A stretch of DNA of 35,254 bases from Oscillospiraceae bacterium (GCA_017444665.1 JAFSWC010000017.1:1-35254), one strand, 5' to 3'. Counted from the first letter of the stretch, positions 23,619 through 34,600 are shown. The notes: a model not told the origin generated them from the sequence alone. A program made the numbers and translations.

Positions 23619-23654
23619 TGTTATAATTATAACATATGGGGAGGGGGTTTTCAA
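23619..23654 (-). promoter_or_regulatory. rex promoter with overlapping palindromic operator
   Basis: On the minus strand TTGAAA (23649-23654) and TATAAT (23626-23631) are 17 bases apart. The -10 lies inside a perfect 16-bp palindrome, TGTTATAATTATAACA (23619-23634). The known clostridial Rex site is close to TTGTTAAnnnnTTAACAA (from memory); this sequence differs at one position in each half. Confidence 0.8.
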
Positions 23655-23661
23655 CTGTCAA

Positions 23662-23692
23662 AAGGACGGCCGCGCGCGGCGCGGCCGTCCTT
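23662..23692 (-). terminator. Hairpin terminator after the anti-sigma gene
   Basis: A 12-bp GC-rich stem (23662-23673 with 23681-23692) lies 12 bases past the anti-sigma stop codon, followed on the minus strand by a short CCTTTTG tract. It also insulates the rex promoter. Confidence 0.75.
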
Positions 23693-23703
23693 GCTGTTGC
23701 TCT

Positions 23704-24525
23704 TCAGTTGTAAATTGCGGCGCGCATTGTCTGCCACGAGCAGTCGGCAAGCACCATATCGCTCTCTTCGCCGGACAGAGAAATAAAGAATACTTTTTCA
23801 CCGTACACGCTGAGAAGGACCTGACTGCTGACACCGTCTACGTCAAAGCGGAGCAAAAACCGCCGATCCGGCGCCTGCGACGCGGGCAGAGCGCCCTGTG
23901 TGCCGACAAGCAGAGAAGCAATACGATGCCCGCGGCCCTGACCGGTCACGTCAACGATCTCGGCTGTCGTCTCTGGCTCCTCAGAGCGGGCAATGGCCTC
24001 GTTGATCATTTCCTGCTCGCTCATGGTCGTGTCTTTTGCCGGAGCGGCAAAGGAATCGGATACGGGGATCGGCGTCGCTTTTTCGGCGGGGGAATCGTCG
24101 GCTGCTGCGGCACCATAGGCGGCACTCTCTTCCGTAACCGCCGCAAACTCCATAGCCTGCGGTGCGGCTGCGTTCATAGAGGCACCCTTCCGCCCCAAAA
24201 GGCGGGGAAGCGTGAGCGAACCGATACCGATCACCAGCACGGCGACCGCCGCAAGGGAAAGAACCTTCCGGTTCAGCTTCGGCGCCTTATGACGTTCACG
24301 GATTGAATCACGCCGAATTTCAGACATGATACTCTCGCGCAACTCTTCCGGGGGATCGGCCAGATCCTTGGAGAGCATGCCGGACAAGGAGGAAAAGGCG
24401 GTGTAAACAGCCTGACATTTCGGACAGGTGCGCGCGTGGGCAGCAAGCTCTTCGCCCTCGTCGACGGTAAGTTCGCGGTCGATCAGGCAACTGATCAGCT
24501 CCTGATAATATGCGCAGTCTTTCAC
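23704..24525 (-). CDS. Anti-sigma factor with zinc-finger (zf-HC2) domain
   Basis: This 273-residue membrane protein begins with a zinc-finger anti-sigma domain: CLIDRELTVDEGEELAAHAR, then TCPKCQ, giving the HxxxCxxC metal site (about 30-37). A transmembrane helix lies near 88-108 (VLSLAAVAVLVIGIGSLTLP). Outside is an Ala/Glu-rich linker and a C-terminal extracytoplasmic domain (about 190-273) of unknown family. It should bind and silence the ECF sigma factor whose gene overlaps its start by four bases. AGGAGGTGAC precedes the ATG. Confidence 0.88.
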   Translation of the reverse strand: MKDCAYYQELISCLIDRELTVDEGEELAAHARTCPKCQAVYTAFSSLSGMLSKDLADPPEELRESIMSEIRRDSIRERHKAPKLNRKVLSLAAVAVLVIGIGSLTLPRLLGRKGASMNAAAPQAMEFAAVTEESAAYGAAAADDSPAEKATPIPVSDSFAAPAKDTTMSEQEMINEAIARSEEPETTAEIVDVTGQGRGHRIASLLVGTQGALPASQAPDRRFLLRFDVDGVSSQVLLSVYGEKVFFISLSGEESDMVLADCSWQTMRAAIYN

Positions 24526-25142
24526 GGCATGTCACCTCCTCCCATTTTGTCTGACGACGAGGAAGGCGAAATGTTCCCATCTCCGGCAAGATATTCGCAC
24601 AATTTGCGGCGTGCGCGGTAAATACGGGATTTGACAGTCCCGCCTTCGATCGAAAGAACGCGCGCGATCTCTTCATAGCTCAGTCCCTGGATCTCGCGCA
24701 GGAGAAGGATTTTGCGCTGATCCTCCGGCAGACGCATCAGACCCTTCCGCAGCGACTCCCGAGTAAGCTTTCGCTCATAAAGCCGTTCGGGCGAAAGCGA
24801 ATCGTCACGGATCTCCATCTCGGCCGTTTCTCCGGATTCGTCTTCAACGCTCAGCGAGACCTCATTGCGGCGCGAGCGGCTTCGCATAAAATCAAGGCAG
24901 GTGTTGGAAACGATCCGATACAGCCAGACGGAAAAGCTTCCTTCGCCGCGATAGGTGTGCAGCGAATGATAGGCCTTCAAAAACGCTTCCTGCGAGATGT
25001 CAAGCGCATCCTCACGGTCAGAGGTCATGCGCAGGGCAATGTTGTATACGTTTTTTTCATATGCCCGGACGATGACCTCAAAAGCGTTTGCGTCTCCGTT
25101 CAGCACGGCTTGTATGGCTGAAAGGATTTTTTCTTCGCCCAT
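24522..25142 (-). CDS. ECF-type RNA polymerase sigma factor
   Basis: This 206-residue sigma factor has region 2 (NVYNIALRMTSDREDALDIS with FLKAYHSLHTYRGEGSFSVW, about 30-75) and region 4 (LPEDQRKILLLREIQGLSYE to GGTVKSRIYRARRKL, about 135-190). These match the SigW/RpoE-like ECF class. The short charged linker and lack of region 3 support the ECF assignment. GGAGG sits upstream of ATG. The downstream anti-sigma gene overlaps by four bases, the standard arrangement. It follows dusB after 36 bases with no visible terminator, so it may also be transcribed with trmB-exoA-dusB. Confidence 0.93.
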   Translation of the reverse strand: MGEEKILSAIQAVLNGDANAFEVIVRAYEKNVYNIALRMTSDREDALDISQEAFLKAYHSLHTYRGEGSFSVWLYRIVSNTCLDFMRSRSRRNEVSLSVEDESGETAEMEIRDDSLSPERLYERKLTRESLRKGLMRLPEDQRKILLLREIQGLSYEEIARVLSIEGGTVKSRIYRARRKLCEYLAGDGNISPSSSSDKMGGGDMP

Positions 25143-25178
25143 GGCGGTCCTCCTTTCTCAAAAAAGAAAGAATTATGC

Positions 25179-26150
25179 TTATTTCAAATCGCGTTTCATA
25201 TCTTTTACAATTGTGCGGATATCTTCAAGCGTTTCCACGTGCGTCAGCGCAGCACGGTAGACGGCGGAGTACGCCACGCCGCGCAAGTACCACGGCAGAT
25301 GATGCCGGGCCTCAAGGCAGGCGAGGCGTTCGCCATGCGCCCGGGCGAGAATTTCCACCTGGCGAACAGCGTCGTCGATGCGCTCGGCAAAGGGCGGCAG
25401 GGGAGGGACGGGGTCTCCGGAGAGAGCGGCCTCGGACTGGGCGAAAAGCCAGGGATTGCCAAAGGCGCCGCGGCCGATCATCGCTGCGGCGCAACGGGTG
25501 TAGCGCAGGATGTGCACCGCGTCATCGGGGGTGAAAACATCGCCGTTTGCGAAGACGGGAATGCTGACGGAGGCGGCCACATCACGGATGATATCCCAGT
25601 CCGCCCGCCCGGCGTACATTTGCGCCCGGGTGCGCCCATGGACGGCAAGCGCGGCGGCGCCGGCGCTTTCGCAGACGCGGGCAAATTCGACGGCGTTGAC
25701 ATTGCCGTTGTCAAAGCCCTTGCGGAATTTGACCGTGACGGGACAGCCGGCAGTTTTGACGACCGATTCGACGATGCGGCCGGCAAGCTCGGGATCGCGC
25801 ATGAGCGCGGAGCCATCGCCGCTTTTGACAATTTTGCCGACAGGACAGCCCATGTTGATATCAACGATATCGGCGCCGGAAAGCTCGCGCGCCATCGGCG
25901 CGGCCTCGGCCATGATCTCAGGCTCGTGGCCGAAGATCTGGACGGCGGCGGGATGCTCGTCGGGCGGCATATAGAGAAGCGTTTTCGTCTTTTCGTCGCG
26001 GTAACACAGGGCCTTGGCGCTGACCATCTCGGTGACGGTGTAGGCCGCGCCTTTTTCACGGCAGAGCTGACGAAAGGCAAAGTCCGTCACGCCCGCCATC
26101 GGGGCGAGAGCAAAGGAGCCCCCGATCTCAACTCCGCCGACGTTTACCAT
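25179..26150 (-). CDS. dusB: tRNA-dihydrouridine synthase
   Basis: This 323-residue FMN enzyme reduces uridine to dihydrouridine in the tRNA D-loop. It opens [18 protein letters not shown] and has the catalytic cysteine in [20 protein letters not shown] (about 98-117). The phosphate-binding [11 protein letters not shown] and [11 protein letters not shown] blocks follow. The length and sequence fit the DusB group common in Firmicutes. The start overlaps the exoA stop by seven bases and lacks a strong ribosome binding site, consistent with translational coupling. Confidence 0.94.
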   Translation of the reverse strand: MVNVGGVEIGGSFALAPMAGVTDFAFRQLCREKGAAYTVTEMVSAKALCYRDEKTKTLLYMPPDEHPAAVQIFGHEPEIMAEAAPMARELSGADIVDINMGCPVGKIVKSGDGSALMRDPELAGRIVESVVKTAGCPVTVKFRKGFDNGNVNAVEFARVCESAGAAALAVHGRTRAQMYAGRADWDIIRDVAASVSIPVFANGDVFTPDDAVHILRYTRCAAAMIGRGAFGNPWLFAQSEAALSGDPVPPLPPFAERIDDAVRQVEILARAHGERLACLEARHHLPWYLRGVAYSAVYRAALTHVETLEDIRTIVKDMKRDLK

Positions 26151-26899
26151 GTCAGATCAAGCCCCACGGGGCAGTGGTCCGAGCCGGTGACCTCGGGGAG
26201 GATAAAGGCTTCTTTAATCTTATCGCGCAGACGGTTTGAGACAAGGAAATAGTCGATGCGCCAGCCGACGTTCCGCTCGCGCGCGGCGGCGCGGTAGCTC
26301 CACCAGGAATAGGCGTCGCGCCGGTCGGGATAGAGATAGCGGAAGGTGTCGGTGAAGCCGGCTTCCAAAAGCTCGGTAAACTTGCCGCGCTCCTCATACG
26401 AAAAGCCGGCGTTGCCGATGTTGGTCTTGGGGTTCTTCAGGTCGATCTCCTCGTGGGCGACGTTCATGTCGCCGCAGACGACGACGGGCTTTTTTGCATC
26501 AAGGGCAAGGAGATAGTCACGAAACGCATCCTCCCAGGACATGCGGTAGTCGATCCGCTTCAAGCCGTCCTGAGCGTTGGGCGTGTAGACGCAGACAAGA
26601 TAAAAATCGGCATACTCGAGCGTGACGACGCGGCCTTCATGGTCGTGCTCTTCAACGCCGAGATTATAGCTGACCGAAAGCGGTGTACGGCGCGTGAAGA
26701 TCGCGGTGCCGGAATAGCCCTTTTTCTCGGCATAGCACCAATAGCTTTCATAGCCGTCAAAGGCAATATCGACCTGGCCGGGCTGGATCTTGGTCTCCTG
26801 CAGGCAGAAGAAATCCGGCGAGAGGGCAAGAAAAATGTCGTCAAAGCCCTTGGTGCGCGCAGCACGCAGGCCGTTAACATTCCAGGAAATGAATCTCAT
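26144..26899 (-). CDS. exoA: Exodeoxyribonuclease III / AP endonuclease
   Basis: This 251-residue Xth-family enzyme cuts DNA at abasic sites and trims 3' ends in base excision repair. It has the opening [11 protein letters not shown] with the metal-binding asparagine, [10 protein letters not shown] with the catalytic glutamate, the VCVYTPNAQ tyrosine motif, [24 protein letters not shown] and the terminal [11 protein letters not shown] histidine. All catalytic residues are present. It overlaps trmB by four bases at its start and dusB by seven at its end. Confidence 0.96.
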   Translation of the reverse strand: MRFISWNVNGLRAARTKGFDDIFLALSPDFFCLQETKIQPGQVDIAFDGYESYWCYAEKKGYSGTAIFTRRTPLSVSYNLGVEEHDHEGRVVTLEYADFYLVCVYTPNAQDGLKRIDYRMSWEDAFRDYLLALDAKKPVVVCGDMNVAHEEIDLKNPKTNIGNAGFSYEERGKFTELLEAGFTDTFRYLYPDRRDAYSWWSYRAAARERNVGWRIDYFLVSNRLRDKIKEAFILPEVTGSDHCPVGLDLTW

Positions 26900-27648
26900 G
26901 TCGGCAGCTCCTTTTTCGCGTGGGTCTGCTTGCTTTCGTCATAGCCGCGCGCATCGCAGAGAGAGGCGTCGCGCAGACGCGGCACCTGGCCGTCGGCGAC
27001 GGTTTTGGTATTCGGTTCGCGCACGGCGACAAGGCGGTTGATCGCAAGCCCCTGTTCGATAAACCTGGCCTCGTACCCGGTCAGAATCCCGGTGACGCCG
27101 TTTGCATGCAGGTCGTGTGTGACCTCGCGCAGCGTCCAGCCCTCGTCGGCGAACCGGTCAAGCGACCAATCGAAAAGGGGCGTGTTGTCCGTTTTGAACC
27201 AAAGCTCGCCGAGAGGGGCAAGCACACAGGCATAGCGGCGCAGGAAATTGGGCGCGGTGAGGCGCAGCTTGGCGTCGCGGCTTTTCGGCCAGGGATCGGG
27301 GAAGTTTAAGTAGATGCGTTCTGCCTCGCCGGAGGCAAACACAGAGTCGAGCATGCCGACGTCGCCCAAGAGAAAGCGGACGTTGGCGATATCACGCGAG
27401 CGCGCCAGCTCCATGGCCATGACAAGGGCGCTGGGATCGCGCTCGACGGCGACAAGGAGAACGTCGGGATTTGCCGCGGCGCAGTCGGCGGTGAAGCGGC
27501 CCTTGCCGCAGCCGAGTTCGATCTGCAGGGCGGAATAAGAGCCGAAGCGATCGCACCAGCGGCCGGAGAACTGTTCGGGGGATCCAACCAGGAGATCCGC
27601 GCATTTTTCAAGGCGCGCGTCGAGGTTGGGTTTTCTTCTCATTCTCAA
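26896..27648 (-). CDS. trmB: tRNA (guanine-N7-)-methyltransferase
   Basis: TrmB makes 7-methylguanosine at position 46 of tRNA. This 250-residue protein opens MRMRRKP, has the SAM motif [10 protein letters not shown] (about 44-53), VAVERDPSA, the signature [13 protein letters not shown] (about 113-125) and the [12 protein letters not shown] block. The start is TTG at 27648, which keeps the conserved MRxRxKP opening and suits AGGAG upstream; ATG 27642 would drop two residues. The last about 40 residues, past the conserved YEARFIEQG element, form a polar tail ending HAKKELPT. It is the first gene of a likely trmB-exoA-dusB-sigma-anti-sigma unit. Confidence 0.94.
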   Translation of the reverse strand: MRMRRKPNLDARLEKCADLLVGSPEQFSGRWCDRFGSYSALQIELGCGKGRFTADCAAANPDVLLVAVERDPSALVMAMELARSRDIANVRFLLGDVGMLDSVFASGEAERIYLNFPDPWPKSRDAKLRLTAPNFLRRYACVLAPLGELWFKTDNTPLFDWSLDRFADEGWTLREVTHDLHANGVTGILTGYEARFIEQGLAINRLVAVREPNTKTVADGQVPRLRDASLCDARGYDESKQTHAKKELPT

Positions 27649-27674
27649 GGAAATTCACACTCCTATACGGAGAA

Positions 27675-27703
27675 AGAATAACACAAGAAGGGGAAAACGA
27701 CAA
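27675..27703 (-). promoter_or_regulatory. Promoter of the trmB operon
   Basis: On the minus strand TTGTCG (27698-27703) and TATTCT (27675-27680) are 17 bases apart, about 27 bases upstream of the trmB start. Confidence 0.65.
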
Positions 27704-27765
27704 GCCCTGAGTCGACGGGGAGGGAGGGAGCAGAGCAGGGGAGGGAGATCGGCCGCGGGGAAGGG

Positions 27766-27788
27766 CCTTCGCTTTGCTCAGAATGACA
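27766..27788 (-). repeat. Second copy of the TGTCATYCTGAGC dispersed motif
   Basis: The minus strand reads TGTCATTCTGAGCAAAGCGA followed by AGG, matching 20 of 23 bases of 1793-1815 in opposite orientation. It lies in a GC- and purine-rich spacer (27704-27765) with no gene. Confidence 0.75.
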
Positions 27789-27830
27789 GAGAAGACCGCT
27801 TTTGACCGCACAGGTGGCTTTCATTATAAA

Positions 27831-27855
27831 ATATACACGCGCGCGTGCGCGCGCG
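27831..27855. repeat. 25-bp alternating purine-pyrimidine tract
   Basis: Every step from 27831 to 27855 alternates purine and pyrimidine, ending in GCGCGTGCGCGCGCG. Such tracts can adopt left-handed DNA and are self-complementary. It is in the spacer upstream of the shared surface-gene promoter block. Confidence 0.7.
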
Positions 27856-27908
27856 AAGCGCGGCCGAATCCAAAGCAGAATAAAGGGAAACAATAAAAAT
27901 TTCAAGCT

Positions 27909-27962
27909 GCGCAAAGATAGGTTTTTTATTGACGCTTTTGTTGATTCCCGACCGTTTATAAT
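27909..27962 (+). promoter_or_regulatory. Promoter/regulatory block upstream of the giant surface protein, shared with the 20013 gene
   Basis: GCGCAAAGAT (27909-27918), TTTTTATTGACG (ending 27934), TTGT.GATT.C and TATAAT (27957-27962) repeat the elements of the block at 20048-20101 with the same spacing, including the 22-base gap between TTGACG and the -10. It lies 705 bases before the surface-protein start. Confidence 0.7.
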
Positions 27963-28027
27963 AAGTGCCAGAAAGAGGAGTCTGCCATGACTGTAAAATT
28001 TTTGTCATTTTTTTCAGTCCATAAGCC

Positions 28028-28056
28028 TTGACTTTAAATGTCAATTATTTTATAGT
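28028..28056 (+). promoter_or_regulatory. Second, consensus-like promoter upstream of the giant surface protein
   Basis: TTGACT (28028-28033) and TATAGT (28051-28056) are 17 bases apart. The -35 is part of an inverted repeat TTGAC-TTTAAAT-GTCAA (28028-28044), a possible operator. A transcript from here has a leader of about 600 nucleotides. Confidence 0.7.
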
Positions 28057-28062
28057 ATATGA

Positions 28063-28666
28063 GAACACTATAAGTATGCCAAAAGGTCACCGCGAGCACT
28101 TAAAAAATTTGAAACACCTTGCAAACAGTGACTTTTCCGTGTTCGGCAGTCCGCTCTTTTCAAACGAGACAACCCCAATGCAAACAGCGAAAAGAGACAT
28201 ACAGACACACCGCGCGAAGCGAGCTGCGCAACGGTATTCCTGCCCTTGTCCGGCGTCTCAGACGGACATCGTGAGGAAGTGCATCGACCAGGCCCGACCG
28301 GCGTCTCAGCCGGGGAGGAAGATCATGGCCAAGCGCACATCCAGTCGCCAAGCCCGGTACCCAGGGGAGGGGAGCCTCTCCACATACGCATGTCTTTTTC
28401 GAAGACGCAAGTCTTGGGAAAAGAATGAAGACCCCCGAAAAGGGAAAGCACGAACGACCCCGGCATCCTTATTCTCCCGCCGCGAAGGACGCGGCACAGA
28501 CCCAGGCAAAAGCGAAAGAAAAAGCAACCCAGCAAGAGGAAAAAACGGGATCGGGAAGCCCGGCGTGGACAACGCAAAACCCGAAAGCAAAACCAACCCA
28601 TAGCACCGTAAACAAAGCGCGGCGGCGAGACCGCCGCCACGTATAGGAATAGGAGGCACGCAGTAG
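28063..28666 (+). other. Long leader or spacer before the giant surface protein
   Basis: About 600 bases separate the promoter from the ATG. Two similar hairpin modules occur: TGTCCG...CGGACA around GCGTCTCAGA, and CCGGC...GCCGG around GTCTCA, both containing GGCGTCTCAG (near 28250-28270 and 28300-28315). Another GC-rich stem, GGCGGC/GCCGCC, lies at 28621-28637 just before the ribosome binding site. I could not match the region to a known riboswitch. Open frames through it look non-coding. Confidence 0.5.
28325..28603 (+). CDS. Possible small basic ORF in the leader (doubtful)
   Basis: ATG 28325 is preceded by GGGGAGG at good spacing and opens 92 codons of very basic, low-complexity sequence (rich in Arg, Lys, Ser, Pro and Gly) without similarity I recognise. 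It ends 63 bases before the surface-protein start. It could be a translated leader or, more likely, a chance open frame. Confidence 0.2.
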   Translation: MAKRTSSRQARYPGEGSLSTYACLFRRRKSWEKNEDPRKGKARTTPASLFSRREGRGTDPGKSERKSNPARGKNGIGKPGVDNAKPESKTNP

Positions 28667-31600
28667 ATGAACAAGTTGTCGAAGCGCGTACTCTCGCTTC
28701 TGCTTGCCCTGCTGATGGTACTGGGGACCTGCGATCAGGCCCTGGCCGCCGGTTTGGACAACGGCAGATATGCGAGCGATGAAGTGACCGAGGTCGCGAC
28801 GGATGCCCCGAAGGACAATGCGGGCGCCGGCGCAGGCACGGACGCATCAGAGAAAAGCACCTCAACGGAGGATGATAAAACACCCTCCACGACGGAGTCT
28901 GCCCAAAATCCGCCGGCGAACGACGGAAATGAGCAGGGCTCCGACAATGAAGAGCCCAAGCCGAGCGAGGGCGGCGACACCACCGTCGTGACCGAGCCGG
29001 GCGAGGGAACCGACCCCACCAACGGGACCGAGCCGGGCAACGTGACCGACCCGACCGAGGGAACCGACGGGGAAGGCGAGAAGGAAGAGAAGACCGAAGA
29101 GGCGAAGGACGCCACCTATAAGAAGACGAGCGCGGGCAAGTACACGATCGCGTCCGCTTCCGGCACCTACGCTTCCGGTAAGAAGGCCCCGAAGCTTGTT
29201 GTTGCTTCCGGGTCCGGTTCTTCCGTCGAAAGCTGGAGAATCAGAGGCTCGTTCAAGAGCATGAAGCTGACGGTCCGCGTCAAGGAGCTTCCCGAGCTTG
29301 CGGAAGGCGAGACGCTGGGCTTTGTCGGCATGTACGGCACAACGCCGGGCAGCAAGGTGCTGAAGAGCGTTTCTGCCGCGGGCGACAGTGTGACGATCAC
29401 GCTGAAGGGCAAGGTCACCGGTCTGGCGCTGGTCAAGTTTGCCGCGCCCGCCGCTGACGACGCCGCCGAGGAGCCCGTGGTTGACGCGGCCGCCGCGGAA
29501 GCTCCCGCCGAGGAGGTCAAGCTTGCGGCCAAGGCTGCCGACGCCGTGACGGACGTCAAGGCTGAAGAAGCCAAGGGCGAGGCGACTACCGAAGAGGAAG
29601 CCAAAGTCGAGCCGACCGTCGAAGAAGAAGAGATCGAGATCGTCGAGAATGAAGAAGCGATCGACGAGAACGAAATCGAGGCGGCCGAGGCCGACGACGG
29701 CAAGGAAGACGTCGAGGAGACCGAGGAAGTCACCGAACCCAGCCGCGGCGTTGACGGCGAGGAAGGCGAAACGCTGACCGACGTCGAGGGCGAAGGCGAG
29801 ACCGGCACATGGAAGGTCGACTTCTATAACCGCGACGGCGAGATCATTAAGACCGTTCTGGTCATCAAGGGCGAGGCCATCGGCGACGATATGCCCGCAA
29901 CCATCGCCCGCGAGGACTATGTTGCCTACTGGGCTGTCGGCATGATCGACACTCACGGCACGATCACGGTCGACAAGCGCATCGACAAAACCTACGTCCC
30001 CGAGGAGGACACGACGGTCGTCCCGGACTATGACAAGGTCACCTATAAGGTAACCTTCTACACGGACGAGGACAAGACGGAGACCGTTGATGAAAAGACG
30101 GTCGACGTCGATACGAGCTATTGTCTGAACGACATCCCGCCTGTGCCTCCTCTGGCCGGCAGCAGCGGCAAGTGGGTCTACAGCGGCGGCGACTTCAGCA
30201 ACAACGTGAAGATCACGGCCGACACGGACGTCTGGGCCAAGTATGACAAGACCGTGTTCACCGTCAAGTTCATGGTGGGCAGCGACGTCTATAAGACCGA
30301 CACCTATTATACGGGCGACGCGCTGGAGCTTCCGGCCGACCCCGTGGTCGAGGGCAAAGACTTTATCGGCTGGTTCATCAACGACACGCAGTACGCGGGC
30401 GGCGAGCAGGTCAAGTCCGACCTGACGCTGCAGGCAAAGTTCTCGGATCAGTTTGCCGTCAACTTCGTGATCCTGAATGATGACGGAACCGTAAGCGAAC
30501 GTCTGTCCCAGTACTTCCGCAGCGAGGGCGAAGCCATCGGCACGATGCCGCAGAATCCGTTCGTCGCCGGCAAGGTATTTTTGAACTGGACCAATAAGGA
30601 TACCGGCGAAGAGATCACCGCGGCGACGGTCGTCAACGGCAACATCACCGCCGTGGCGAATTTCCGCACGGTCGATATCTACAATATCACCGCGGAATAT
30701 TTCTACCTCAATGACAGCGGCGCAGAGGTCAAGTTCAACACCGACCTGATGCAGGTCGAGGCCAATGAGCTGCCGTATGAAATCACGGCTCCGGCCACGA
30801 CGAAGACCGACCCCAATGAGGTCTCGGGCGCGCCGATCTATTATCCGGAGCAGCAGACGATCACGGTCACCGAGAGCGACTTTGACGCGGAAAAGAAGTG
30901 CACCGTGCGCTTCAAGTACGTCGCCTATACGGCGGAGTACGACTACGTCTATCTGCTGAAGAATCTGAACGGCGACGGCTACAGCGAGATCGACAGAACG
31001 GAAGACGTCAAGGGCGTACTGAACAGCTACGTCACGCCGGACGTCAAGACCTTTGACTATGCGGTGCTGGAGCGGGCCGAGGGCGCGACGATCACGCAGG
31101 CTTCCGGCCAGGAGCTGAAGGTTTACTATACCCGCAAGAACTTCCAGCTGAGCTATGAGTCCAACGGCGGCAGCTACGTCGCCGGCGGCACCTATGCTTA
31201 CGGATCCAGCGTCAATCTGCCGACCACGAATCCGACCCGCGACGGCTATGACTTCGAGGGCTGGTATAAGGACGAGGCGCTGACGCAGAAGGTCACCGGC
31301 TCGGTCGAGATCATGGGCGAGACGACGCTTTACGCCAAGTGGACCGGCAAGACGGTCAACTACACGATCGTCTACATGCTGGAGAAGTATAACAACTCCA
31401 ACAACACCACGTCGTTCGAGTATGACAACAGCCGCACGGCGAGCGCGACAGTCGGAGAGACCGTGTATGCCTCTTCGGCACCCGATCTGACAGGGGATAA
31501 TTACAGAGGCTATGAAAAGGACACGGCCTTTAATGCGACCTCCAGCGTGGAGATCGCCGCAGACGGCAGCTCTGTTCTGGTCGTCCACTACAAGCTGATC

Positions 31601-34600
31601 CGCTACACGCTGGTGTTCAACGCCAACAATGGTACGATCGCGATCGGCGGCAATACCTATACCGGGTCGAACTACAGGATCGAGAACATCGTACTGGGCC
31701 AGGCTATGGGGGCGCTGTGGCCGTCGAGCTCAAACGAGATCTACCGTACCAACCGTTACTTTGACGGCTGGGAAGGCGGCCCGAGCGTCTATATCACCAA
31801 GCAGTACGAGCTGGTCTGGAATCACGTGGCGAATGCCAACAACCAGCACGTAATGACCTATACCGCAAGCTGGGATACCTCCAGCCACAACCGGAACGCC
31901 TATTACTGGCTGCAGCAGCCGGACGGCACGTGGGTGATCGCCGACGAGTATACACAGATCGGCCTGAATACCAACAATCTGGGCGCCAAAGATATCGACG
32001 GGTATGACAAGCATAACGGCAACGCCACCCGCCCCGACAACAGCTATCCCAACTCCGGGAACACTGACGTGCCGGTATGGATCGACGAGTATACCGATAC
32101 GTATACGTCTTACGGGCATAACAGCGCTAACCCAAGCAGCAGTGAAAGAACGATTACCAGAACCGTTGATGGGCAGAGCGTTACGTACACGTTTGATCAT
32201 GCTGAATCGTATTGGTCTTGGGGCACGAGATACTACGCTTACGTTTATACCGGGACGGTTCCTGGCCATGAAGGAACGGAAGAGGTTTACTGCTATAACT
32301 TCTATTATGACCGGAAGCAGTACACGATTACTTACTACTTCGGCGAAACGAAGCTGAAGACCACCGATCCGATCTATTATGAGGCGGACATCAGCGGTAC
32401 CACCTATAATTACACCCCGGCGAAGCCGGCCAGCACCTCCACGATCGATTACAGCGACTATACGTGGGGCGGGTGGTATGCGGAATCCGCTCTGCAGAAC
32501 CCGTACACGTTTGACACAATGCCGGGCCACAACGTAGTCGTGTACGCGAAGTGGATCGCGCCGACCTTTACCGTCCAGTTCCTGGACGAGGACGGCACGA
32601 GCGAGCTTTTTGACAGCAAGACTGTCAACAAGTACGCGAAGGTCACCAATCCCGGCAACCCCACCAAGGCCGGCTATGTCTTTGACGGCTGGTACACCAC
32701 GGCGGACGGCGACACGCTGTTCGACTGGAACACCCAGATCACCGCGAACACCAAGGTGTACGCTCACTGGGAAGTCAAGACGCTGAGCTACACGGTCAAG
32801 TATGTGGACGAAGCAGGAAACGACGTCGCAACGTCGAAGACCGTAACCAACCCGAACTTCAGGATCGGGCAGGAGGTCACCGAGTCCGCGATCGCCGTGG
32901 CCGGCTATAAGCCGCATGACAACAGCCTGAAGCTTGAGCTGAGCGGCGACGAAGAGACCGACGTTATCACCTTCGTCTATGTTCAGAAGGGCGAGACGAC
33001 GAGCTACACCGTCAATTACGTGATCGCAGACGGCGAGACCGGCGCAGGCACGGCTGTCGCCGCGCAGAAGACCGAAACCGTTCCGGGCGATACCGCTTCG
33101 ATCGTCGAACTGGCGGCCGCGGTGAACTATGAAGCGCTGTACGCGGCAGTCCCCGCGCTGGACGGCGTCGAGTTCTTCCCGGATGAGGTCGAAAAGACGC
33201 TGGTCCTGTCGGCAACCGAGTCGCAGAACGTGCTTACGTTCTACTACACCAGCTATAAAAACGCGCCCGTCACGGTCCACTATGTGGATATGAACGGCGC
33301 AGAGATCGCCTCCACCGACGTGCAGAAGCTGAAGGTCGGCAAGACCTTTACGCTGAGCCGTACGCCGATCGAGGGCTGGGAGCTGAACAAGGCCGTCGTG
33401 GGCAACGGCATCGACGGAGCTGCCGCAGGCACCGACTATAAGATCACCGAGCAGGTCATTGAACAAGGCGGGCTTGAGTTCACCCTGGTTTACCAGAAGA
33501 AGGCCACCATCACCGTCAAGAGCGCCAGCAAGCAGTATGACGGAACAGCACTGACGCTGCCCGAAGCGCTTACCGACCAGGTCGAGGTCGAGGGGCTGAA
33601 GGACGGTCATACGCTCGCTTCGGTGGAGTACACCTATGCCAACGCCGACAGCACGGACGGCAAGGGCCGTCTGAACGCCGGCACCGCCACGGTGACGCCG
33701 AAGAACGCCGTCATCACCGGCGAGAGCAACCCGAACTACTACACCGTGCGGTATATCAGCGGCACGCTCGAGGTCACGAAGATCAACGTCACCGTGCGTA
33801 TCGAGCCCGACCGCTGGACCGGCAACCCGTACACCGGCGAAGAGTACAAGACCGGCTTCACCAATCCCGGCAAGGGTATCGCGGATTACGTCATGATCAG
33901 CCATGATGGCTATAAGACAGCGTATCTGAATACGATCTGGGACACCGTTAAGGGTAAATGCTCGCAAGGCGGTGTCGGACTGGGCTATTACGCCATCAGC
34001 GAGACCGACGCAGGTGATTACGACTATACCGTCGACTTTACGACCGCAGATCTGCCGCAGAACGACAACTACAGCGTCAGCCTGTACGTCCGTGAAGGAC
34101 GGCTGCAGATCCTGCCCGCGGCGCTGACCGTCACCACCGGATCGGATACCAAGGTTTATGACGGCACACCGCTGACCAAAGATGAGGTCACGCTCGACGG
34201 CCTGGTCACGGCGGATCAGAGCAAGGTCACCGCTACGGCGACCGGATCCCAGACAGAGGTTGGTTCCAGCGAGAACACCTATGAGATCACTTGGGGCGGC
34301 GTAAATCCCAACAACTACAATATCACCGATGAGCTCGGTACGCTGACTGTCACCGAGAACAACGACGAGGTCAAGCTGATCGCTGCGTCTGACGAGAAGA
34401 CCTACGACGGCACGCCGCTGACGAACAGCACCGTTACCGCCGATGGCCTGCCCGATGGTTTCACCGTCGTGGCTACGGCTTCCGGCAGCCAGACTGACGC
34501 GGGTGAGAGCGCGAACGTTGTCAACGACGGCTATGTCATCAAGGACAGCAAGGGCGTTGACAAGACCGCCAACTTCACCAAGATCACCAAGGTCGACGGC

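Noticed and set aside
28063..28330. Cyclic di-GMP or other known riboswitch in the surface-gene leader
   Set aside because: Short matches such as GCAAAC were seen, but no conserved core or closing stems could be built by eye.
28076..28603. A 175-codon frame through the long leader
   Set aside because: It has no ribosome binding site at the first ATG and the composition is low-complexity and basic. Only the shorter frame from 28325 was kept, at low confidence.
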